64,000 nt of DNA. Source: Fragum whitleyi. Lineage: Eukaryota; Mollusca; Bivalvia; Cardiida; Cardiidae. The notes below the pieces were generated by a model that worked only from the letters and a program-made list of their open reading frames with translations, was not told where the DNA came from and ran no database searches. Position numbers and translations under genes: made by a program. Shown one piece after another: positions 26,901 through 33,359 of the stretch. The first letter of the stretch is position 1. Each line of letters begins with the position of its first letter. The stretch covers positions 46,580,854-46,644,853 of the forward strand of contig OX411551.1 in NCBI GenBank assembly GCA_948146395.1, read 5' to 3'.

Positions 26901-27338
26901 CCTACTGAAAATTGTACCTGACAAAACACAGTTTTCCCCTTGTGGTATTTTCTAAGTATAATTAAATGTATATCACTCTCTCTAGGGTCATGCTTCCTGA
27001 CAAAACACTTTAATGCTCCAAGAGGGACGTGTTTTTGTTGATAAAATTATATGCCTGAACAATTATATTTAAGGTTTAATAAGACACAAAAAGATACCTA
27101 ATGTGATTGGATTTTATGTCCAAATTGTTCATGAAAACTCAAGGAACTGCTACATTCAAAGCATACTCCCGAAATCGACCGTGCTTACTAATGTATGATA
27201 TAACTTTTTTTTTCAGATGCCGATTACAATATCATCAAGCAAGAACTTGGTGGCGAGCCGTCATCTGCAATCAGGACACATATAGTTACATGGACCTTTT
27301 ATATTCTGTTTTCAATATTCATGGCATTGGCGTATTAA
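2848..27338 (+). CDS. CAP/SCP-domain secreted protein with EGF-like and ShKT modules (11 exons, 347 aa)
   Basis: CDS = join 2848-2908, 13958-14019, 15193-15274, 15617-15711, 17831-17921, 20128-20270, 23523-23608, 24677-24759, 25272-25370, 26520-26639, 27217-27338. Every junction is GT-AG, phases match, and the total is 1044 nt ending in TAA. Residues 1-20 form a hydrophobic signal peptide. Residues 21-68 are a leader with two Cys. The CAP domain spans about 75-212, with HNRVR at 83-87, GQN at 136-138, CRISP signature 1 GHYTQMIW at 174-181 and signature 2 YYVCNYGPAGNL at 199-210. Cysteines at 222-266 form an EGF-like segment. Residues 270-306 form a ShKT domain (C270, C281, C289, C299, C303, C306). 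A hydrophobic tail at 330-347 after SSA (323-325) suggests GPI anchoring. CAP proteins are secreted and bind lipids, ions or receptors; the specific role here is unknown. GQN replaces the GEN seen in many CRISPs, as also occurs in antigen-5 types. Confidence 0.9.
2941..2966. repeat. G-rich homopolymer tract
   Basis: An almost uninterrupted run of G just inside intron 1 of the CAP gene. Similar runs occur at 1427-1437 (C), 8041-8051 (G), 21387-21402 (G) and 63481-63494 (G). Their exact lengths are prone to assembly error. Confidence 0.9.
3015..3181. mobile_element. MITE family B, diverged copy
   Basis: Ends resemble TGAGTCTGTGTGTTACATTT and its complement TGTCACGCACAGG. Shorter than other family-B copies. 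Lies in CAP intron 1. Confidence 0.55.
3424..3701 (+). mobile_element. tRNA-derived SINE, full-length copy with target duplication
   Basis: The head (3424-3500) folds as a tRNA: acceptor stem GCCGCC/GGCGGC, A box TAGCGCAGTTGGTAGCG, anticodon-like loop CTGTCAATC and B box GGTTCGATCCC. A conserved body follows, then a tail AAGCGGCGTTAAACTCCATT and CAAT repeats. It is flanked by TATCATTCATTAT (3411-3423) and a one-mismatch copy (3702-3714), the target-site duplication of LINE-assisted retroposition. Because the same head occurs in every copy, it is scored as a SINE and not as a tRNA gene. Confidence 0.88.
4010..4252. mobile_element. MITE family B
   Basis: Inverted ends of about 30 bp (TGAGCCAGTGCGTGACATTT and its complement), plus an internal palindrome around CCTGTGCAGCCCCGCACAG. 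No coding capacity. Confidence 0.75.
4349..4787 (+). mobile_element. MITE family A, reference copy
   Basis: Ends are CAGTTAAAAACATCGTGAAA and its near-complement TTTCACGATGTAACTAACTG, flanked by TA on both sides (4347-4348, 4788-4789). The centre has a strong palindrome, AGGTAATCCAGTATTGCAAA...GATTGCCTCCC, around GTTCAGGATGAAC. The right half has AATGAATGAATGG-type repeats. This family recurs about 20 times in the window and accounts for most short ORFs in the introns. Confidence 0.88.
5216..5735 (+). mobile_element. tRNA-derived SINE split by a later insertion
   Basis: Head at 5216-5290 with A box GAGCGCAGTTGGTAGCGCG and B box GATTCGATCCC. The body runs to 5432, is interrupted by the element at 5433-5649, and resumes to an AATCAATCAATT tail. 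Same family as 3424-3701. Confidence 0.82.
5433..5649. mobile_element. Short inverted-repeat element inserted in the SINE
   Basis: Flanked by exact copies of TAGGTGCTCCAG (5421-5432 and 5650-5661), which occur once in other SINE copies, so this is a clean insertion. The ends share CTGGCTCCC and its complement GGGAGCCAG. A target duplication near 11-12 bp is longer than usual for cut-and-paste MITEs. Family unknown. Confidence 0.75.
5901..7119 (+). mobile_element. Tandem-core element, Helentron/HINE-like (family F)
   Basis: Starts AGCTCACCTGAGC and ends CTCAGGTGAGCGATCTAG, GGACCATCTTGGTCC hairpin, CTCTTGTTT, so the two ends carry short inverted repeats. A (GTCCGTCGTC)n tract follows the start. 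The core holds about five diverged repeats of ~150 bp with AAAATCTTCTTCTCTGAAAC and TTTGTTCATATCAAGACCC. A 3' hairpin, short subterminal inverted repeats and a tandem core are features described for HINE-type elements; the assignment is inference. Confidence 0.65.
7163..7402. mobile_element. MITE family B
   Basis: Ends TAAGCCTGTGCATGACATTT and its complement GTCACGCACAGGCT-like at 7388-7402. The internal part contains the family motif AAAGTTACCTGATAGACTAC. Confidence 0.75.
7593..7725. mobile_element. Small inverted-repeat element, family E copy 2
   Basis: Ends AAGGTAGTGGATC and CCACTTCCTTT with TTAA overlapping each end (7591-7594, 7723-7726). Inner parts CTTCCGAAACGTTGCGGAAC match copy 1 at 2635-2791. 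Confidence 0.6.
7930..8345 (+). repeat. Interspersed repeat family G, copy 1
   Basis: Segments GCTCGGACTTTTCCGTAAAC, AAAGTACCTCGGACGTAA and TTCCCGAGGTCTATTTCGTA reappear inverted at 38400-38830. Contains a G run and no credible ORF. Class unknown. Confidence 0.55.
8550..8788. mobile_element. MITE family C, reference copy
   Basis: Ends TGTGACCCGTCACGCGAAA and its complement TTTCGCGTGATGGGTCACA, flanked by TA (8548-8549, 8789-8790). Internal GC-rich palindrome CAGTCTGCGCAATATGCGCA. The long ORF across it is non-coding. Confidence 0.8.
9085..9265. mobile_element. Hairpin element family D, copy 1
   Basis: Built around the palindrome AAATTATAACCCGCTTTGCA / GCAAAGCGTGGCATAATT, followed by GGCAAACTGTTTGGACC. 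Copies at 21165-21275 and 47226-47335. Confidence 0.5.
9373..9640. mobile_element. MITE family C, diverged
   Basis: Starts TGTGACCCGTCATGCTAAAA, has the internal AGGCTGCGCGGACTGCGCAG palindrome and ends in a weak complement of the start. A further fragment with a similar centre precedes it at about 9280-9365. Confidence 0.6.
10230..10455 (+). mobile_element. tRNA-derived SINE, strongly diverged
   Basis: A degraded A box at 10250-10260, a recognisable B box TGTTCGATCCC and the body motifs GATAGTAGATGGAGG and TCGTTAGGTACA remain. Old copy. Confidence 0.5.
10810..11010 (+). mobile_element. MITE family A, central fragment
   Basis: AATGATTTTGGAATGACTTT through CTATTTCTTAAAGAACCAAT matches the middle of the reference copy; both ends are missing. 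Confidence 0.55.
11032..12809 (+). mobile_element. Tandem-core element (family F) with a nested MITE
   Basis: Starts AAGCTCCACTGGACGTAGTC, with a small hairpin, and ends AGTGGAACGATACTGGCTCTCTTGGGCCTCTTGTT, shown in parts: the AGTGGA near the end complements TCCACT at the start. The core has six or more diverged repeats of ~150 bp with ATCTTCTTCTCTGAAAC and AAACTTCACAGGAATGATGC. A family-A MITE sits at 11463-11902. Confidence 0.65.
11463..11902 (+). mobile_element. MITE family A nested in family F element
   Basis: Starts CAGTTAACAACACCGTGAAA after TA. Central palindrome GGGAGGTAATTCAATATCGC / GCGATATTGATTACCTCCC. The right end TTTCACAATGTAACTAATTG is eroded. Confidence 0.8.
12811..12980 (+). 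mobile_element. MITE family A, right half only
   Basis: Begins at the end of the family F element and finishes TTTCACCATGTTACTAACTG. Fits truncation of an older MITE by the family F insertion or by deletion. Confidence 0.6.
13540..13860. repeat. Degenerate repeat with GCGGCCAT motifs
   Basis: Two loosely similar units carry CGGTGGCCATTTTGACTTGC / GGCGGCCATTTTATTTTTGA and later GCGGCCATCTT. No ORF. It lies just upstream of CAP exon 2; class unknown. Confidence 0.35.
13958..14019 (+). CDS. CAP gene exon 2
   Basis: Acceptor TTTCAG, donor GAG|GTAGGT. Encodes residues 21-41, a polar, basic segment with no recognised fold. It enters in phase 1 and leaves in phase 0. Confidence 0.8.
14164..14600 (+). 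mobile_element. MITE family A, full length
   Basis: TA-flanked (14162-14163, 14601-14602) with ends CAGTTAAAAACATCGTGAAA and TTTCACGATGTAATTAACTG. It is the copy most similar to the 4349 reference by eye. Confidence 0.88.
15035..15165 (+). mobile_element. SINE tail fragment
   Basis: Body remnants (GGTTGTAGTGGTGCAAGAAA, CCAGCTGCGCGATATAACTG) run into a clean (CAAT)n tail 28 bases before CAP exon 3. The head is missing. Confidence 0.65.
15193..15274 (+). CDS. CAP gene exon 3
   Basis: Acceptor GTTACAG, donor G|GTACAT. Encodes residues 42-68, including Cys44 and Cys60, which may pair. This segment lies between signal peptide and CAP domain and has no recognised family. Confidence 0.8.
15617..15711 (+). 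CDS. CAP gene exon 4: start of CAP domain
   Basis: Encodes residues 69-100, including the helix motif IVDMHNRVRGEVRPTAANM (79-97) typical of the CAP N-terminus. Acceptor TTAATAG, donor ATG|GTAATA; phase 1 to phase 0. Confidence 0.9.
15725..16110 (+). mobile_element. MITE family A, diverged copy
   Basis: TTTTGGAATAATTTTGGTATG on the left and GAGTGGTTGAAATGCTATAA with GAAGCGCTGAGCGAGCGG on the right match family A; the central palindrome is replaced by a C run. Starts 14 bases after CAP exon 4. Confidence 0.5.
16140..16620 (+). repeat. Interspersed repeat family H, copy 1
   Basis: Motifs AAGTAGTGCCTATTAAGATTC, shown here in a 20-base window AGTAGTGCCTATTAAGATTC, CACTGTTTATTTCGTTATTA and TTTAGACATATACTATGTTT recur inverted at 52430-52715. 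No ORF; class unknown. Confidence 0.5.
16621..17830. other. Intron 4 of the CAP gene, no further element recognised
   Basis: AT-rich sequence without convincing ORFs, inverted repeats or SINE motifs. The longest open stretches lack family resemblance. Confidence 0.5.
17831..17921 (+). CDS. CAP gene exon 5
   Basis: Encodes SWDTSLAITASKWAFNC (101-117) and onward to residue 130, matching the WDxxLAxxAxxWA stretch of CAP domains. Acceptor TTTCCAG, donor G|GTTTGT. Confidence 0.9.
17922..20127. other. Intron 5 of the CAP gene with isolated hairpins
   Basis: Mostly featureless. Two compact palindromes are visible: TTGTAACTTCAGC / GCTGAAGTTACGA (about 19303-19340) and CTGCCTATA / TATAGGCAG (about 19931-19952). 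A segment near 19450-19490 (GCCCTGCCAGGGC, ATCATGGATAA) recurs inverted near 5030-5070. The ORFs at 18098 and 18896 have no recognisable domain and are not called. Confidence 0.45.
20128..20270 (+). CDS. CAP gene exon 6: GQN motif to HYTQ
   Basis: Encodes residues 131-178: VGQNLAWAS, then WADEVKDF, then VGHYTQ with the cavity His175. The family's usual Glu of GEN is Gln137. Acceptor TTTGACAG, donor CAA|GTAAGA, phase 0. Confidence 0.93.
20293..20509. mobile_element. MITE family B, TA-flanked
   Basis: TA at 20291-20292 and 20510-20511; ends TGAGCCTGTGCGTGACATTT and GTGTCACGCATAGGCTCA. Begins 22 bases after the donor of CAP exon 6. Confidence 0.82.
20884..21090. mobile_element. MITE family B, right end lost
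   Basis: Starts TGAGACTATGCGTAACATTT and retains AAAGTAACCTGATGGTCTAC; the right end is not recognisable. Confidence 0.55.
21165..21275. mobile_element. Hairpin element family D, copy 2
   Basis: Nested palindrome GTGCAAACTGTTTGCGAATT / ... CTTGCAAACAGTCTGCA around CCCCGATTTGCACGTG and GCAAAGCGGGG. Fits one element folded on itself. Confidence 0.6.
21745..23400 (-). mobile_element. MITE family A split by a 1.3-kb element
   Basis: Left part 21745-21904 starts CAGTTAATATTCATGATCGC; right part 23196-23400 holds GGGAGGTAATAGAAATGGTA and ends CGATTTCACCATGTGCTTAA. Removing the insertion at 21905-23195 with one TTAA restores a continuous family-A copy. Confidence 0.75.
21905..23195. mobile_element. 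TTAA-flanked inverted-repeat element, non-autonomous
   Basis: TTAA lies on both sides (21901-21904, 23196-23199). The ends are GGTAACTGCGGACA and TGTCCGCAGTTACC. Imperfect inverted arms of about 165 bp include GACGTCATTAAGGGGCC on both sides. TTAA target duplication is the rule for piggyBac-type elements, but those usually start with CCC or CCY, so the class is unsettled. Only short shadow ORFs inside. Confidence 0.75.
23523..23608 (+). CDS. CAP gene exon 7: end of CAP core
   Basis: Encodes MIWATSVKVGCG through VCNYGPA (residues 179-207), carrying both halves of the CRISP signatures and Cys189, Cys194 and Cys202. Acceptor TTTTGCAG, donor GC|GTAAGT, phase 2 out. Confidence 0.93.
24035..24487 (-). 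mobile_element. MITE family A with expanded TTCA repeats
   Basis: Starts CAGTTTATAACATCATAGAT and ends GATTTCACGGTAATGTTTTC then TGTA. The AATG-type portion has expanded to a ~110-bp (ATTC)n-like stretch at 24098-24190, which explains the Phe/Ser/His-rich ORF there. Confidence 0.65.
24677..24759 (+). CDS. CAP gene exon 8
   Basis: Encodes GNLDINIPYKSGPTC and the close cysteines C222, C225, C229 and C234, the usual hinge after the CAP domain. Acceptor TATTCCAG, donor G|GTATTT. Confidence 0.9.
25272..25370 (+). CDS. CAP gene exon 9: EGF-like Cys-rich segment
   Basis: Encodes residues 235-267 with cysteines at 236, 241, 252, 254, 256 and 266. The spacing resembles a small EGF-like module. Acceptor ATTGCAG, donor T|GTAAGT. 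Confidence 0.88.
25384..25634. mobile_element. MITE family C in CAP intron 9
   Basis: Starts TGACCGTCACGCGAAAAGGG 14 bases after exon 9; ends CCGCGTGACGGGTCACA; internal GCCTGGCAACCCGCGCAGTC palindrome. Confidence 0.72.
25660..25918 (-). mobile_element. tRNA-derived SINE, reverse orientation
   Basis: Reading the minus strand, the head starts TGCCGCCGTCATAGTACAGT, then an eroded B box GTTTCGACTCCC, body and the AAAGCGGCGTAATCCCCATT tail. The plus-strand ORF here is a shadow. Confidence 0.78.
25922..26519. other. Intron 9 of the CAP gene, right part
   Basis: No repeat family or coding segment recognised; the reverse ORF near 25920-26126 is low-complexity and unsupported. Confidence 0.45.
26520..26639 (+). 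CDS. CAP gene exon 10: ShKT domain
   Basis: Encodes one whole ShKT (SXC) domain, residues 268-307, with all six cysteines and the closing pattern ECPSMCRWC. ShKT domains are disulfide-rich modules found in many secreted animal proteins. Acceptor TTTTTTCAG, donor T|GTACGT. Confidence 0.9.
27217..27338 (+). CDS. CAP gene exon 11: C-terminal hydrophobic tail and stop
   Basis: Only the frame joined from exon 10 is used; a longer ORF in another frame across this segment is a shadow. Encodes a short spacer, small residues SSA at 323-325, then an 18-residue hydrophobic tail ending in Tyr and TAA. Tail, spacer and small residues fit a GPI signal; a single C-terminal membrane helix is the alternative. 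Confidence 0.8.
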
Positions 27339-27827
27339 CGGATGCAGTGAAATATCACCCCGCCTTTCAAAAATCCAGTTGCCTTGCTCATGTTGCTTTG
27401 CCCATCCCTATTAAGCAAGCAATTTCAAAATTAAGGGAACATTTTCAAATGCCCCTTAACGAAGTTAAAGTGAAAATGGCATAATTCTTAAAAACCTGGT
27501 GCCTCTCGCTTGATAGCATGTATTGCTCTTGTAGTAGTTAATATAGGGGCGAAATCCCTAGTTTCAGGTAAATAACTTCATGAAAATAGGCATACAGCTT
27601 AAAGCTTGGATTTTTACTTTGTCCAAATCTACATCATCACTGATAACGACAGACCCATCACATTTAATAGACTTTTGTGCAAAGCAGGCGAACTAGAAAT
27701 TTTTATTGAAGATCAAAGTAATATTTTGAATGATAAATGTATTTGTCACTCACTTGCCTATATATGTTTCAAGTAGGATCTTAAATAGATTAACTTGTAT
27801 TGAAGCTTTTCTCACTTTTATTTTGTT
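27339..27827. other. Probable 3' UTR and flank of the CAP gene
   Basis: Starts after the TAA. No strong AATAAA site was found before the family F element at 27828, so the transcript end is not defined. Confidence 0.35.
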
Positions 27828-28621
27828 AGCTCCACTAGCAAAGGCCAGCGAGCTATTGTCATGGCGGAGTGTCCGTTGTGCATGCGTGTGTATGTCCGCA
27901 CGTGGGCCCGTGCGTGAACTTTTCGTCAAACGTTTTCTCCTCCTGAAACTTAGCAGACATGGTCCTTGGGTGAACCTCTTCTAAAGTTGGTAAAGACATT
28001 TGCATTGACCCTCAAATGTGGGCGTGGCAAGGCGTGGCTTACTATCACTATATAAATCTTTAAACATCTCCTCCCAAACCATTGGCCTGATTTCAATGAA
28101 ACTTGGTATGAATGATCATTCTATGACCCCCCTCTAAAAATGTTCAAGAAATTTAGACTGATCCTCAAATATAGGCGTAGCAGGTCGAGACTTATTTTCA
28201 CTATAAAATATTCTTTTTCCCAAACCATTTGATCAATTTCAACCTAACTTTGTATGATAATGATCATTGAATAAATCTCATTCAGTATAATTTTGATTCG
28301 ACCATGTATGGGTCGTAGGGCTTATGTTCACAAATTTAAAGTAATTGTCGTTATTCCATGTTGTATAAGGTATTGTTTACTGGTTAAAAGATCAAGAGAT
28401 ATCTATCTTATAAAAATAACTTTTTCTATTTAGAATGAATACTAATATATTTTGCAAATCGGCTTGTCATATAAGGTTTAGCCTACACTTAAATCGGCAT
28501 TTCTTTTCATCGTTTGACCTCTTCACAAAGTTTCTTGTAAACTTCAATATCTGACTAAGTTTCTCATTGATATATACCTGAAAGCCAGTGGAGCGATACC
28601 GGCCATCTTGAGCCTCTTGTT
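27828..28621 (+). mobile_element. Tandem-core element (family F)
   Basis: Starts AGCTCCACTAGCAAAGGCCA and ends AGTGGAGCGATACCGGCCAT then CTTGAGCCTCTTGTT; TCCACT and AGTGGA are inverted. Internal repeats carry AAACATCTCCTCCCAAACCA and TGAAACTTGGTATGAATGAT. Confidence 0.65.
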
Positions 28622-28779
28622 GTACCAAACGATATCCTGTTAATGTTATTCTAAATCGTATATCTATGAATCAAATGTACAGTTTACACAATTTTTTATG
28701 CATTTATTTGTTATAATATATGAGATTAATTCGATGATGTTAAACTTGCTATTTTTTTGTCATTTATTTGTAGAAGAAC

Positions 28780-29110
28780 TAGATGACCAATTTATCATGC
28801 AATGAAGCCTTTATTGACCTGATACCACCTGTCTGATCACATAACATGATATCAGGCAGTCTATTTTTAGAAACAATTTGCATACACTTTCACCTGAATT
28901 TCTTTGCTTTTTAAGGGTTTATCATACTTACACACTGAAATATGATTGCATGATAAATAGAATAACATGTTAGTGTCTTAAAATATCAATGTTATCAGGT
29001 TTCGGCTGTGAGATATTATCATGACTCGGCAAAGCCTCGTATTGATAAATTCTCCCAACCTTGACCAGATAACATTATTCTCTATATCTTTTATCATTGA
29101 CCCTCAAAAC
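28780..29110. repeat. Palindromic repeat family I, copy 1
   Basis: Inverted halves TTATCATGCAATGAAGCCTT and ATGTTAGTGTCTTAAAATAT...AACATTATTCTCTATATC around a centre with ATCATGACTCGGCAAAGCC. Related to 38860-39120 and more distantly to 39850-39960 and 45040-45150. Confidence 0.5.
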
Positions 29111-29719
29111 GCTAGTCAAAATGTTTCCGTAGAATGTGTTTATTCTTGTTTCCGATGCCCCAAGAGGACGGTTAGTTGTTACATGTACGGGGGACAGTGC
29201 AAGGATACATGGCGAAACTACTGCTGAGATCCGCCATGGTTCTTCGACGTGCTCAGTTTACAGCACCGTCATACGGGACCACGGTTAACGTCTCATCCGA
29301 AAGAAATAGAATGCCATTGGCGAACTTTAAAAGCTTGATCGATTGCAAAGCTAACTGCTCGTTGTACAGATTCACCTTTTTTTCAAATTTAGGGATCAGT
29401 GTATGTCGAGATCCTCTTTATGTAACAGAGACATAGCCTCCCTAATACGATCTGATCCCGTAGTCAACTTGTCCGTTCCATTTTGTCCTTAAAATATCTC
29501 GGGCATTTTTGCCATATTTCAAAATATGCTCAACTGTAACATTCGTTCAGTACAGTTTTACAATGCAATGTCAATATCAAAACAAGATCATTTTCAAGTC
29601 AGAACTTCGCCACGAACATGTTCCTCTAAGCATGATGCTAGAAAAAAGATAAGCACTCCTAATGGGTAAAAAAAAGCGTTCAACAATTGCTGTGCAAGGT
29701 AAAAATGTATACCCAGGAC
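29111..29719. other. Intergenic segment with an unassigned relatively GC-rich stretch
   Basis: The 29176-29436 ORF lies here (CGGGACCACGGTTAACGTCT, CATCCGAAAGAAATAGAATG). It looks like part of an interspersed repeat, but no family is assigned and no host gene is supported. Confidence 0.3.
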
Positions 29720-29790
29720 TTAAGGATTGACAGTCCGACACGCTACATGTACTAAATGCGCTATGACGACAGCTTCAGTTTGAAACATAG
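29720..29790 (-). mobile_element. SINE head fragment
   Basis: GGATTGACAGTCCGACACGC and TGCGCTATGACGAC are the complement of the SINE anticodon-loop and A-box region. Confidence 0.5.
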
Positions 29791-29794
29791 TAGA

Positions 29795-29985
29795 ATTGGC
29801 AAGATGACTGTTTTTAAAATGATTTTTGAATGACTTTGAATATGGCGCTCAGAGAGTTTTGGATGAAATTGAGGGGTGGGTGTGTGGGGGGCAATACAAT
29901 ATCGCTAATTTTGTCGAAATTATTAATACTTTAATACATCCCTTAAAAAAATCAACGTCCTTTTCTATAGAAAATTGCTGTGTCT
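29795..29985 (+). mobile_element. MITE family A, left and central fragment
   Basis: AATTGGCAAGATGACTG, AATGACTTTGAATATGG and CAATATCGCTAATTTTGTCG match the family; heavily eroded. Confidence 0.45.
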
Positions 29986-30464
29986 TTTAGGATGCTTCCA
30001 GATTAAAACCAGCTCATACAAACAAAATTTAGCCCAGCATAACGGCAACATAGTACAATTAGAAGATTGGCTGACCGTCTAAAGGTACTATGAGACCTCG
30101 TATGACTTTAAAACGGTAACTTAAGGCTCTATCGAGTCTGTGCGGATGCACAGGCTGGCCAGTGTCTTTGCATGGTGCACTTTTGAAATTGTTGAAAATG
30201 TCAAGTACATATAAGTCTCAATGCTTCACAACTTCATACAAATAGAACAAATTGTTAATATATACCTGAACATGTTTTACAGAGTTACCTGGTTGTCAAT
30301 ATAACGTGATAGGTCATGAACACCCCTTATCACGTTCTAATTTATCGGTTTTCCCCTGAATACAAGTAATAATCACGTATTGCGTGATAAATTAAGTGCA
30401 AGTTAACCCCTCATTTAAATAATTATTGCTGGTCATTGTGACCTAGTAAAAGAAAAACAATCTA

Positions 30465-32700
30465 GGGTTTGGATTAGATTAGAGTTAGATTTTATTTAGG
30501 TAAAAAATACATGACATTACATGGTAAAACATGAAATAAATGATCGCAGTGTAGCCAGTATATAAAACAACTTAAAACACATGATCACAGGTACTAAATA
30601 GATGCCATGTCTGCCACATCCTTACCTAGGATAACGCAAAAAAGAGAAAGGTTATCCCTTATTTCCATTGCGGTCCTATGCAAGGGTGTGGCCGACATAG
30701 AGGGACATGGTGATTTACTTTCAAATTGGTAATTATTGAATACTCATCTTATCACAGCATTTTTATCACAGTTATATGAACTTAAGTTTTACAACGCTAA
30801 GCGGCGTAAGTGCCCTTTAATTTTAGCTTTAAATTGGGAAAGTGACTCAATAGCTTTGATATCGACTGGTAAGCGATTCCAAAGGCTGCAGCCCATGTAA
30901 GAAAACAACTTTCTCCCATGGGATCCAACCTTCGACACCGCAAAACAACCACTGCTGTTAAATCTGTTAAAATAACTGTTTACGGATGCCGGCGCTACAA
31001 AATGTTGTTTCATATAGTCAGGTGCTAATCCGTTTTTAATTTTGAACACATGTAAAAGCGTAATCTCTTCTACTCTTTTGGAAACTTGCAACAATCTTAG
31101 AGTTTTAAAATGTATATCTGAAATTTGGTATCTATGAGGTAGCTCTAGAACAAATCTTATCATTTTATTTTGCATGTTTGGAGCTTATCAGTCCACTTCT
31201 TGTTTAAACCAAAATACCAAAATGCACATGTGTAATCAAAATGACATTGAATTGAGGCTGAAACAAGCAGTTTTCTAGTTTGGAATGTTAGGTATTTGCT
31301 TTTACGATACAAGAATTTCAGGCGTGCGTTTGCTTTGTTGAGAATTGAACTAGCCATGAATTCACCGGATAAATTTTGGTCTAGAGTAGCTCCAAGATAT
31401 TTGACTGATGAAGTTGAATTAATAAGATTACCATTACATGTAACATTTATTTTTGTATTAGATTTAATCTTTTGCTTAGTACCAAAAAGAATACATTCGG
31501 TTTTACCAAGATGTAAAGACAGCTTATTGTCAATAAGCCGTGATCTTACAAGGTTAAGGTCCTCAGACTATGTCTTTTCCACAGTCACCATATCTCTACC
31601 AGAGACTAGTATAGCAGAATCATCTGCATAAAGAAAAAGTTTGTTTTTAATCAGAGCAGCCATGTCATTAACATAAATAAGAAATAACAGTGGACCAAGT
31701 ATCGAACCCTGGGGAACACCACATGTAATATCAGCAAGTGAAGAATGAACTTTATTTACGCCAACAAGCTGTTTTCTATCGTTCAGATATGAAGGGAACC
31801 AATTAATAATGTCATTACCGAATCCTAATGATTCAAGTTTCATTAAAAGTATCGAGTGATCAACAGTATCGAATGCATTTTGTAAATTAAGTAGGACCAT
31901 ACCTACATGGTTACATTTATCTATTTGAAATCTAATGTGGTCAGAAAGATGGATGAGATAGGTGTCTGTGGAATAGCCTCTTCGGAATCCAGATTGAATA
32001 TTATATAATAGATCTTTTTCTTTCAGATAATTTTCAACTTGGTCAAAAACAACCTTTTCGAATATTTTTGAGATAACACTCAATATAGATACTGGTCGAT
32101 AATTACCAACGCTAGTCTTATCACTTTTCTTATATAAAGGAACGACCCTAGCTGATTTTAAATCAGGGGGGGGGGGAACAATTCCCTGGACCAAAGACAA
32201 ATTTACAATATAAGTCAATGGGCATGCAATAATCGATTAGCAGTCTTTTACAAAACGTGCTGAAATACCATCCAAACCAGTAGACTTGTTCGCATCTAAT
32301 TTATCTAAATATTTCAATATTGTGTTTTCACTGACTAAATTAAAAGAAAAACTATTTCTACATATACCTTTTCTGGCATAGAATGATCCTACAAAATCTC
32401 TACCAAATATAAAAGACGGAGATGGTAAATTTGACAAAAGGTTGGCAGTTACCGTAGTAAAAAAGAGTTGAATCCTTCAGCCACAGTAAATTTATCAAAA
32501 CACAAACAGTTGTTAAGATTTAAAACTATGTTATCACAAGAACAATTATTCTTTTTGGATGGCATTCCAAGTTCTTTAAGACATTTCCACAAAGATTTAG
32601 AGTTATGTTTTTGCTCCTCACATGTGCTCTTAAAGTAATCTTTCTTGGCTTTGAGTAGACAATACTGTACAATACAAGGGTTTAGCTTGCTGAAATCATG
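30465..32700 (-). mobile_element. Non-LTR retrotransposon (CR1/Jockey-type) fragment with dead reverse transcriptase
   Basis: On the minus strand the reverse transcriptase reads from about 32700 to 30789: NYRPVSILSVISKIFEK, YNIQSGFRRGYSTDT, AFDTVDHSILL, GVPQGSILGPLLFLIYVNDM and LYADDSAI (near 31620), then the C-terminal RKLLVSASIQCHFDYTC and QNKMIRFVLELPHR segments typical of LINE ORF2 tails. Nonsense codons fall at about 32234 and 31568, and a frameshift near 31175 moves the last ~128 codons to another frame. The first catalytic Asp, expected before xxxAFDTVDH, is Asn. The endonuclease is missing (5' truncation). About 320 bp of 3' UTR follows, with a TCTAACTCTAATC-like tail. It lies between the two host genes. 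Confidence 0.88.
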
Positions 32701-32784
32701 TCAAAAGTATTACCAGAAACGCATTGAAAGAAAAATGCAACAAGTTTAAATATCGCTGCAATAACGTAAACCTATCTTTGATAA

Positions 32785-33155
32785 CAGTTAAGAACATCAT
32801 GAAATTTGCTCTCATTCCGATTAAAACGATACTAAATCGCTCATTCAGAGCACAATTCATTCAATCTAAACACTCATTCAAACCATTCAAAAACGCATAA
32901 AAATCACCTAATAAGATAAGATCAACAGACACCTTCAATATAAAAATATATATAAAAAACCACAATTTCACTGACATAGTTGAAATTGTAAGCGTCTGAT
33001 TGGTTCTTGATAAAGTAGGAAGCTATTTAATTAACTTAAATGAATATTTTATGAAAGGACGGTAATAAATTTCGCTAATTTCGTTCAGGATTAACACAAT
33101 TAGAGAAATTGCATAACCTCCTATTAATTTCACTCAAAACCCTCTGATGTCATTC
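32785..33155 (-). mobile_element. MITE family A
   Basis: Starts CAGTTAAGAACATCATGAAA. The central part GGACGGTAATAAATTTCGCT / GAAATTGCATAACCTCC is eroded. A second, partial copy follows at 33165-33345, so two family-A copies lie back to back. Confidence 0.65.
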
Positions 33156-33359
33156 ATTGATTTTCATTTAAATAGATAAGATTAGAAACTACATTCGAAA
33201 GGGACATATCTAGAAAAATTCGTGATTACACAAACATAATTGAAACTATAAGCGTCTAATTTGTTCTAGAAGAAATAGGAAGCTATTTAAAGAACTTTTG
33301 TGCATTTTTATTAAAGGGAGGTAATAGATATCGCTTATTTTGTTCATCCTTGAAATCTG

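Noticed and set aside
27107..27484. 125-aa ORF overlapping the last CAP exon
   Set aside because: It runs in a different frame from the spliced CAP reading frame and through the intron; only the frame joined from exon 10 gives a hydrophobic tail and keeps phase.
29176..29436. 86-aa ORF as a gene fragment
   Set aside because: The DNA looks like an interspersed repeat, but no family was recognised in any frame and no splice sites frame it.
31296..31631. Plus-strand 111-aa ORF
   Set aside because: Antisense shadow of the minus-strand reverse transcriptase.
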